From positions 41,779,001 to 41,843,000 of the forward strand of contig NC_070614.1 of the NCBI RefSeq assembly GCF_027172205.1: a stretch of DNA of 64,000 nt, in the 5' to 3' direction. Shown here in pieces: positions 56,634-64,000 of the stretch (positions within the stretch are counted from its first letter, which is position 1; every line of letters starts with the position of its first letter). The notes below the pieces were generated by a model. That model was not told the DNA's origin. It saw only the letters and a list, made by a program, of their open reading frames with translations, and searched no databases. This DNA comes from Podarcis raffonei. Taxonomy: Eukaryota > Chordata > Lepidosauria > Squamata > Lacertidae. The position numbers and the translations under genes are program-made.

Positions 56634-56880
56634 TCATTCTTAAATTTCTCCCATGGCTACTTGAAAATTGCTGAGGATATTGTCAGACCACTTAATAATT
56701 TTTTTCCTGTCTGTTGTAGTATTTGTAACACATGGCAACAAGTGCTCTGTTGTTTTTAATTGTATTTCAGTGCTTGTTTTGTTTCTTATATTGTATTTTA
56801 TTGCATTACAATTTGGATTGTATATAATTCAGTGGAATTCACAGACACACCAATGGACCACAGTTAGAAAACATCTGGAT
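56634..56880. mobile_element. Diverged hAT-like copy
   Basis: gctacttgaaaattgctgag, ctgtctgttgtagtatttgt and ggaccacagttagaaaac follow the same order as 8213-8414. Confidence 0.5.
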
Positions 56881-56889
56881 ATTAGGATA

Positions 56890-57640
56890 AGAGTTCACTG
56901 CTTAGAATCCACCTCTTCAGATATATCTAAAATAGTAGCATTTTCCAAATTTATTAATACAATTTTTCCTCAAAAATACTTTCCAAGTGGGGAGGAAGGA
57001 AAGTTCTGTGCTTCAAGTTAGCAGTAATCCCCAGATTACCAGTTTTCATTCTTTTTCTCCTTAAACAACAAAAAACAGATTCCTAGCATTTATATAACAA
57101 GGCCTGTGAAACGCCAATTTTCTTTTCTCCTCCGTGATAAATAAACCTATTTTTCCATTTTCAGTATTTTATTCTGTCCCTTCCCTATAGAAAGAAAAAA
57201 TCACTCCATCCTGTAGAATAATTGCCCAGGCCTCCAAGACTTTGAATTTCTTTCTTCTGTTTAATAGAATTCAAGTAGAAAAGAGAGGAAAGAGAATTGA
57301 AACAGCTCTCACTAAATGGCAGCAAAAAAGTTTGACATGGGAAGTGATGGATCTTTCAAAATCCATTCAAACCAGTCTAACTAATTCTTAATTTTTATTT
57401 CTTGCTCCCTCTACATCGATAGAAAGAAATAGGTGAGTATTATTACATCCAGATACTAGAGAACTTGTACCAACCATATGATTGTGAAATGTACCGTACA
57501 ATTGTGACTATAAACCACTAAAAACAACATCAAAGAGTGGGAACGATTATAATACAGCATTACAAAATACCACAGTTTAGGACTGTGACAGGAGCCATAT
57601 TGGTTATAGCTGCTTGTGCATAGTGGAAATTTAACTGAGT
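56890..57640. other. Intergenic, AT-rich, no gene seen
   Basis: No coding or repeat structure that I can name. Confidence 0.4.
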
Positions 57641-57646
57641 TAAAAC

Positions 57647-57795
57647 ATTGCTTCTTTTCTGGGGATACGCGGGGGTATGCATACCCCTAAACTTTTTGTG
57701 AATTGAAGTTTGGCCTCATTGAGGGGCAGTATTTCAATATGAGTAGGAAAATGAGAGTACCCCTAAACATTTTTTTTAAAAGAAAAAAAGCACTG
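57647..57795. mobile_element. Small hAT-like MITE, CAGTGCTTTTTT family, exact TSD
   Basis: gttaaaac flanks exactly at 57639-57646 and 57796-57803. Interior ggggtatgcatacccctaaa and gagagtacccctaaacattt. Confidence 0.86.
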
Positions 57796-58082
57796 GTTAA
57801 AACTATAGCAAAAGTACAAGACACGTGGACAGCTACCCAGCAAGAAGCAGAAGTAAGTATTAGGCGGTTTCTGGTGAGCAAATCAGATGTTACAGAATCT
57901 GAGCCACAAAAAGTAAATCGTTGGCTTGCTTGACAAATCCACAGGAGCCTAACCACAGCAACTAACCATCAGCTTGCTTGACAAATAGCAATGCTAAATT
58001 TATAAATATTAAGACGTGATAAACAAACTTGTGTGCATGGATGGAATACACCCCCCAAAAAGCATAAAAGAATTGTGCAGCG

Positions 58083-58218
58083 CAGGCTTCCTAAACTCGC
58101 CCCCTCCAGAAGTTTTTGGCCTACAGCTCCCATGGTCCCTAGCTAGCAGGACCAGTGGTCAGGGATGATGGGAATTGTAGTCTCAAAACATCTGGAGGGC
58201 CGAGTTTGAGGAAGCCTG
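58083..58218. mobile_element. Palindromic hAT-like MITE with TSD
   Basis: caggcttcctaaactcg against the inverted cgagtttgaggaagcctg. gtgcagcg (58075-58082) and gtgcagag (58219-58226) flank, one mismatch. Confidence 0.8.
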
Positions 58219-58527
58219 GTGCAGAGGTTTGGATAGGGAGAGTCTGGAAGTTGCTGCAGGAATTAATAAAGATCACCCAATGGTGCCCTTGCTTCATATC
58301 TTAGTCTTGGCCAGTTATGTCCCACCTGGGACAGGTATTGAGGATGCTATCACAGGGTCTCAGGGACAGCTTGAAAAAAAAGGTACATCTTCAAATGAGG
58401 AACAGAGATTGATCTGCCTGTCCAATGTATGTTTCTTAGCCTCTTGACTGAGTCAGATGAACGCCTGATAGAAAAAAATTAACAAATGTATTGGTTCGTG
58501 CTGTTTTAATAAGGTATAATTTGCTTA

Positions 58528-58888
58528 GGGACGCAGGTGGCGCCGTGGGTAAAACCTCAGTGCCTAGGGCTTGCCGATTGCATGGTCGGCGGTTCGAATC
58601 CCCGTGGCGGGGTGAGCTCCCGTCTTTCGGTCCCAGCTCCTGCCCACCTAGCAGTTCGAAAGCACCCTTAAGTTCAAGTAGATAAATAGGGACCGCTTTG
58701 TAGCAGGAAGGTAAATGGCGTTTCCGTGTGCTGCGCTGGTGCTGGCTCGCCAGAGCAGCTTTGTCACGCTGGCCACGTGACCCGGAAGTGTCTCCGGACA
58801 GCGCTGGCCCCCGGCCTCTTAAGTGAGATGGGCGCACAACCCTAGAGTCGGACACGACTGGCCTGTACGGGCAGGGGTACCTTTACCT
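58528..58888 (+). mobile_element. Sauria-type SINE, full length, exact TSD
   Basis: Head gggacgcaggtggcgccgtg, B box ggttcgaatcc, body gtaaatggcgtttccgtgtg, tail ggcaggggtacctttacc. taatttgctta flanks at 58517-58527 and 58889-58899. Best-preserved copy in the window. Confidence 0.93.
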
Positions 58889-58899
58889 TAATTTGCTTA

Positions 58900-60385
58900 A
58901 AAGCATGGTTTCCTAGCTGTGTGCAGCAGCAATACAACATAAAAAATCAAATCAAATCAAGTTGAAAATAAAATTTGGGAAGGGGTGTCATTTAAAACGG
59001 CTGCTGAAATTCAAATAGTCACCGTTTTGTATGAGTTTTGTGTGTTCTGAAAGGAATCATATAAGTAGGTGGATCGTGCTCACAACATTGCCTATGCTAG
59101 CCACTGAAAGGTGTAAAAGACATAAGTGAAATCGGAAAATAAAATAAAATGAATATGAAAGAAAAAGTGATTGATATGTGTTGTATGTGCGATATAACAT
59201 TGTTTTTCTCTACCTGTTTTTGCAGTTTAAACTACAGTTTCTTTATATCAAGTTTTCTTCTCTACGTTTATGATTCAGCAATCATAATTCAGAATTAATG
59301 TTTTCATTTAGCTACAGCACATACATAATTAAAAATGAGGCAACTTGTAGAACTTAGGTAAGACCGCAGAAAAACCAAGTTTATGGGCTGGCAGCCAGTA
59401 ATATTTTCATTCATAGATTGCTGCCGATATGCTGTTAAAGCAAATGTTGTTACGGTCTGCTACATTAATGTATTTACTATTTGTTACCCATAGTGGGTAA
59501 AACATAGCCACATTTATTTTTCATTATTATTGATGCCAATCATTATAGAGGTTGATTCTGGCATAGGGAAAGCATTCCGGTAACAGGTAGGCTGCCTTCT
59601 GGTCCATATCTCATCTTCTTCCCATTGGCCACAGGCTGGAAGGGAGTTACCAGGCATCAAGGTCCACCCTGGTACAAGCCATTTCTGCAAGGCCCATCTT
59701 GCAGCGGCCATGTTTCCCAGTTGTGAATTAATACCTTTCTGTTTTCCTGGCCCTCTCTCTTGTGATTCAGATAAGCTAGCTGTGAATACTTCTGAACCCC
59801 ACTTGAATGTCCCACCATTATCTCCAGCTTACACTGGATGGCACATCCTCCTCATTCATCATTTGCATGGGGCATAGCCACCAACGCCCCATCAAATGAA
59901 GCCACACTAGGCTCAATCCTTGCCTTCCTTCTGTAGTTTTGTAAGGCTTGTTCACACAGGAGCAAAGTCTAGATTTCCATTGGCCGGTCTTGTGGCATCC
60001 CTGTGACATCTTCCGTATCTCAGGGTTGCCCTGGAGATTTCCTACTAGTAGTGTTTAAAACACACAAACAAAACACCTGTGCATAGTCCCTAATGGTAGG
60101 ATTGGGACCCCAGGGGAAAAGGTCTGGGGCAAGGTAGAGAGGATGCCAGGTGTATATCCCTACATTAATGGGGATGAAATGTTCATACAGATCCACATTG
60201 GGCTTTGGAGCTGAACCACAGGGTCCAAACATCAAGAGAGGAGGCCATGTCTATAATCCACATAGTACAGCTTTCAAAATCTGGAGAGACATCTCTTTAA
60301 AAAGTTAGTGTTTTGTCTTCCAGGGAGACACCTTTCATCAAGTAGGGAGCAGGAGGACCTGATACTTCTGCTGGTGCTCAAATCT
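58900..60385. other. Intergenic, no gene seen
   Basis: Short open frames only; nothing with family motifs. Confidence 0.4.
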
Positions 60386-60389
60386 GGGT

Positions 60390-60794
60390 TGCAAATAAAA
60401 ACATCCTGAAGGTCCCAGGCCTCAGAGAGGTTAGGCTGGCCTCAACTAGAGCCAGGGCCTTCTCGGCTGCGGCTCCAATCTGGTGGAACGCTCTGTCACA
60501 AGAGACTAGGGCCCTGCGGGACTTGACATCTTTCCGCAGGGCCTGCAAGACAGAGTTGTTCCACCAGGCCTTTGGTCAGGGCGCAGCCTGACTCCCTCCT
60601 CTGGCAACCTGCACAGAGCTTTGTTTAATGGTTGCCATTAACTTGATTTTAATTAATTTTTATAATGAAATATTTTTAGAATGTTGGTTTATTTGATTGT
60701 TTGATTATTTGATTGTTGTTAGCCGCCCTGAGCCCGGCTTCGGCTGGGGAGGGCGGGATATAAATAAAATTTATTATTATTATTATTATTATTT
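60390..60794 (+). mobile_element. LINE 3' end, family C
   Basis: ggccttctcggctgcggctc, ctggtggaacgctctgtcac and gcctgcaagacagagttgtt parallel 33760-33930. It ends gagcccggcttcggctgggg and (TTA)n. Confidence 0.7.
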
Positions 60795-60879
60795 AGTAAC
60801 GGTAGCCAATACAACTTGAAATCTAAAATTCTGGTACTTGGAAGGTGTAGAAAAGTTAATACATTTCAAGAAGTTGTTC

Positions 60880-61600
60880 TTTGGTCATGTAAAGAGCAAG
60901 GCCTTGTGGGAAACCAGCAAGCCACAAGAATTATGGGAACTAGGTCCTGTTGCTTTAACCCACAGACCAGCAGGCTCCAAGGGTGTGAAAGAGATATCGC
61001 AGGAAGGAACTCTCTGGCTGATTTAAGGGTTTGACACCTGGGGTTGAAGTTATGCACATTCACTCCTTATCGTTTAAGTGCCTGAGAATGTGCATCTGCA
61101 TAAGCTCCACGGAAGGGAGGAAAAACCTTTGATCTAGGTTCTGGAGCCTTAATTGGCCCAGCTGTCACAGGTTAAAATTATTAGCCCACAAGCTGGTCAT
61201 TGGAGAATTTGAATGTAACCTAGGATTGTGATTGGACCTGGGGTTCTGGTTCCACGTGCAATTTGTGAATAAAGATCTTAGGAATGGCTGGGGAAAGCGC
61301 TCTGAAATCCGCCCGGCTGCTAACGTTCGACCTGGCAGCCGTCTTTTGTCTCTTTGTGATGAAGATTTTCTAGGACTTCTGAATGTGGATCAACTGAAGG
61401 ACTCTGAACTATCCTATCTTTGCCTTAGTGTGTAGAAGTGAGTATTTTGTCAGCTATACTAAGCAATGTTCTTATTTTTATCTGCATGTAATCCACAAGA
61501 GATGTTCCTGCTTCTGTAAGCATGTTAACTTTATGTTTTTAAAATAAATTTTAGAAAACAAACTCTTTTCTGTCCTAATTTGCCTTTCTGAGGGAAAAGC
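60880..61600 (+). other. Possible old LTR-like fossil
   Basis: An aataaag-type signal at about 61269 with GC-rich sequence after it and no LINE or SINE marks is reminiscent of a solitary LTR. Ends and duplication are not defined. Family unknown, low confidence. Confidence 0.2.
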
Positions 61601-62590
61601 TAAATCCAACGCCTGATTTCTTGGTTACGCTATACCTAAATAATTCCTGTCTGCAAGTTGTGGATGCAACCTGTAGAGTGGGGCAGCCGGTAACATAGGA
61701 GCATAGTCTTCTTCCTTGGACTGTGGCTCTAGGCACCCCGGAAGACGAGGGAGTGGTGGCAGCCTACCTAGTCCTGTTGCGTTTTGTATCTGTAAAAAAA
61801 TAAAGGGGTCCCCGGCCAGCGCTCCAGAAACCTGACTCAGCTGGAGGGCAGGAGCAGGTGAGGGAGGGGCGAGTGGCTGGGACCTTTACTACAGAAGGCA
61901 TTTGGAAACATTATTTTGGTCAGTGAGAAAAGCACAGAACTGGTAGTGCTGTGAGAAAAACAAATGGAGGTGGACCAGAAAGCCACAGACAGTTTCATGG
62001 ATTTTTAATGTTCATATTTTACTGAAATAATTTTGGTTATAAAGAAATAGAGTGATACAGAGGAAAAAACGGGGAAAGAACAAAGCAGTATATAAGAAAT
62101 ATATATTCCATGTCTGCTTATCTGAGTCACAAGGTGGAAGAGTGAGAAAAGAGGCCGGGTTTAAATAAGCAACCAGGGATACCACAAATAACTGCTTGAT
62201 CCCACAGCAGCAAGAATCATGAGAAAAGGAATGAGATCTCACTTATATCATGCAACGTGAGGTTGAAGATGAGCGGTGGGACAAAGTGGAGGCCCAAAGT
62301 GATCAGAGTGGCCTTTTCACCCTCAAGAAGGAAGAAATCCTGGTGGCAATCCAATGGCAATTTGTGGGCAGGTAAAACAGACATTTGCTTAAGCAAAAGG
62401 ACTTCTTCAACTCCGCCTTCTTGCAATCCTCTTGCCTTTGCCCAGACCTGCCCGGCAAGATTGGGGGACTACCTTGAGAGGTTTCTTGAGAGGGATGGAG
62501 TGCAGGAGGGGGAAAGTGTAGGGGGCTGCTGAGTGTTGGAGAGGATGGAAGCGGAGGTTTGTTGCCTGAGCAGAAGTCTGCTTGTGCAAC
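61600..62590. other. 3' flank of RNase copy 4
   Basis: Intergenic sequence downstream of the gene. No second RNase frame or named repeat is seen. Confidence 0.4.
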
Positions 62591-62598
62591 AATGGCAT

Positions 62599-62988
62599 TC
62601 AAAATCTTAATTCAATTGGGTATCCATTCTCACATAAAAGGGAAATTCTCCTAATAAAGTTATAAGAGTGGTAGATGAAATCTTTTTTAAAACACATGGT
62701 GATTGGAACAGGAGATGCGCTCGGCATGGGACCAGTTTCAAGTATGCCCTTAACAGTGCAGATATTTTTAAGATCCTTGTCTGAGACATGAATGAAAGTG
62801 TGTGATTCTCCGTATTTCAGGCCTCTTTTGCTTCTTAAATAGTTGCAGTAATCTTTGACTACAGTCTTTGGGTAATCGACATACTCGTGTTTGAAGGATT
62901 GGAAATCCCAGGAGGCTTCAGTCCCCAGCACCATCCAGGAGAGCAAAACCAAGTGCAGCCATAAAGGACAGGGCCCCTTGGCAGCCAT
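62599..62988 (-). CDS. RNase A superfamily protein lacking the catalytic triad (copy 4)
   Basis: This is an intact 129-residue precursor with a signal peptide (about 1-25, LHLVLLSWMVLGTEA). It is clearly of the RNase A fold: DYCNYLRSKRGL and TFIHVSDKDLKNIC align with DYC..MMxRRGM and TFIHGxxxxIKxVC of the neighbours. At the positions of H12, K41 and H119 it has Tyr36, Gly60 and Glu126. Cysteines 48, 77, 99 and 119 match C26, C58, C84 and C110. The partners C40 and C95 are both absent, and the loop around C95 is about six residues shorter. Loss of exactly one disulphide pair, with an open frame, signal peptide and a good acceptor (CTGTTTTTTTCTGCACAG, border 63015), suggests selection for a non-enzymatic secreted role, as proposed for the mammalian RNASE9-13 group. 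No direct orthology is claimed. Confidence 0.85.
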   Translation of the reverse strand: MAAKGPCPLWLHLVLLSWMVLGTEASWDFQSFKHEYVDYPKTVVKDYCNYLRSKRGLKYGESHTFIHVSDKDLKNICTVKGILETGPMPSASPVPITMCFKKDFIYHSYNFIRRISLLCENGYPIELRF

Positions 62989-63015
62989 GGCTCGCCGTGG
63001 CTCTTGGTGGTTCTT

Positions 63016-63033
63016 CTGTGCAGAAAAAAACAG
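63016..63033 (-). promoter_or_regulatory. Splice acceptor of RNase copy 4
   Basis: Minus strand CTGTTTTTTTCTGCACAG is a strong polypyrimidine-AG acceptor 27 bases before the ATG at 62988. It supports the usual family structure of a non-coding exon 1 and a single coding exon, and argues that the gene is still expressed. Confidence 0.75.
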
Positions 63034-63228
63034 GAAACAGTGTAAAGTTCAACAGGGCATTTTCATGCTTTCCCTTTTTCCATCAGATTTATTATATAAC
63101 CCACTTCCTAGGAAATATCAAGGGAAAATCTGAAAAGGGCTATGACAGCCTTGCTCAAGTTGTAATCTTAATTCCCTCATTAGGTAGTTATGAGGCTGCA
63201 GTCAGACATTGGCCCATCTACTTCAGTA

Positions 63229-63345
63229 CAGTGGTACATCAGAAGTCAAAGGGAATCTGTTCCGGAACTCCGTTTGACTTCCAAAACGTTTGGAAACCAA
63301 GGCATGGCTTCTGATTGGCTGCCCTGTGCCTCCCTGCCAACCAGT
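63229..63345. mobile_element. Tigger-like MITE, partial
   Basis: cagtggtacatcagaagtca, ctgttccggaactccgtttg and ccaaggcatggcttctgatt match the reversed end of the element at 42621-43149. It stops where the shared block begins. Confidence 0.65.
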
Positions 63346-63347
63346 CA

Positions 63348-63595
63348 GGGAAATATCTCCCGCAGAGACACCTTTGACCTTGGGGTTGATGTTATATTGA
63401 TGCCATTTGAAGATTTCTCTCTCTCTTGGTTTCCAAGCTGACTTGGAAGTGTGAGTCCCACGTGGGTCTGAATATCCCCACACACTTTCAAGGGGAACAT
63501 TTGTCTCCCAAAGAAGGGAGTTTACATTCTCCATTATATTTATTTCCAGGCCTCCAGGCTCCCTCAGAGACACAAATGGCAATTTAAAGATACAG
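63348..63595 (-). repeat. Unidentified block shared with 50304-50560
   Basis: About 240 bp. On the minus strand it reads INIMENVNSLLWETNVPLES then VWGYSDPRG in one frame. It lies about 330 bp upstream of the acceptor of RNase copy 4, so it falls in the presumed intron 1 or promoter of that gene. Confidence 0.6.
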
Positions 63596-63787
63596 TATCC
63601 AAAAAACAGCACAATAATTGCAAACAGAAGCCATGTGTCAGAAACCTTCAATGAAACAGCTGAAATCTAATTCTGCGTTCAAACCCCCTGGGGGGTAGAG
63701 ATTTAAATCAATCAATCAATCTCGTTTCTTGTTGGTGGAATAATCTAATGTGATTTTTCCTCATCCCAAGTTTTCTCTGATTAACCC

Positions 63788-63897
63788 AAAGTGAGATCTG
63801 AGGACGGGACTCATTGCTATGAATCTGATCCCCCGACTAGCACTGAGAGACCAGGGTTCAAATCCCCACTCAGCCGTGAAGCTCATTGGGAAACCAA
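63788..63897 (+). mobile_element. tRNA-derived CORE-SINE-like fragment
   Basis: gactagcactgagagaccag and ccactcagccgtgaagctca are near-identical to 53080-53140. Confidence 0.65.
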
Positions 63898-64000
63898 TTT
63901 CTTCCCTCCTCTCTTGTATAAATAAGATTTGAACTAGCATTCAAAGGAGGATTGCTGAATCCTAAATGTAGAGAAGAAAACTTTAAATGAAGAAACTGTA

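Overview
The window is a stretch of nuclear genome from a squamate reptile, most likely a lizard. This is inferred from three things. Several copies of a tRNA-derived SINE with the structure of the Sauria SINE (A/B-box head, tail ending in ctttacctt) are present. L2/CR1-like and L1 LINE ends and many short hAT- and Tigger-type DNA elements fill the introns and spacers. The host genes are vertebrate, with the gene order METTL17-SLC39A2 beside an RNase A family cluster, as on human chromosome 14q11. I cannot name the species.

Layout: every host gene I can support is on the minus strand, so the biological order runs from right to left. At 62.6-63.0, 51.9-52.4, 45.8-46.2 and 37.0-37.4 kb lie four single-coding-exon secreted RNase A family genes. 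Three have the full H-K-H catalytic triad and six mature cysteines in an angiogenin-like pattern. The fourth, at 62.6 kb, has an intact frame but has lost all three catalytic residues and one matched cysteine pair. METTL17 (14 coding exons, 461 residues, start at 32052, stop at 17640) follows. It has a GC-rich promoter with YY1-, NRF1-, CCAAT- and Sp1-like sites. SLC39A2/ZIP2 (4 coding exons, 298 residues, start at 10008, stop at 2676) is last. I read each splice site directly; all follow GT-AG and all phases agree.

Function: METTL17 is a mitochondrial small-ribosomal-subunit assembly factor with an iron-sulphur cluster. SLC39A2 is a plasma-membrane zinc importer. The RNases are secreted and probably act in host defence, angiogenesis or RNA clearance. 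Their grouping is an old syntenic neighbourhood, not an operon.

The rest is repeat-rich: microsatellites, at least six Sauria-type SINEs (five with clear target-site duplications), CORE-SINE copies, LINE 3' ends, and nested MITEs. Three copies of one small hAT-like MITE family have perfect 8-bp duplications. At 41.3-42.0 kb there is a large inverted repeat containing a hammerhead-ribozyme-like fold, the signature of Penelope-like retroelements. The points most worth a second look are the non-catalytic RNase, the hammerhead-bearing inverted repeat, a duplicated YY1/start-codon block in the METTL17 promoter, and a block of about 240 bp shared between 50.3 and 63.4 kb.
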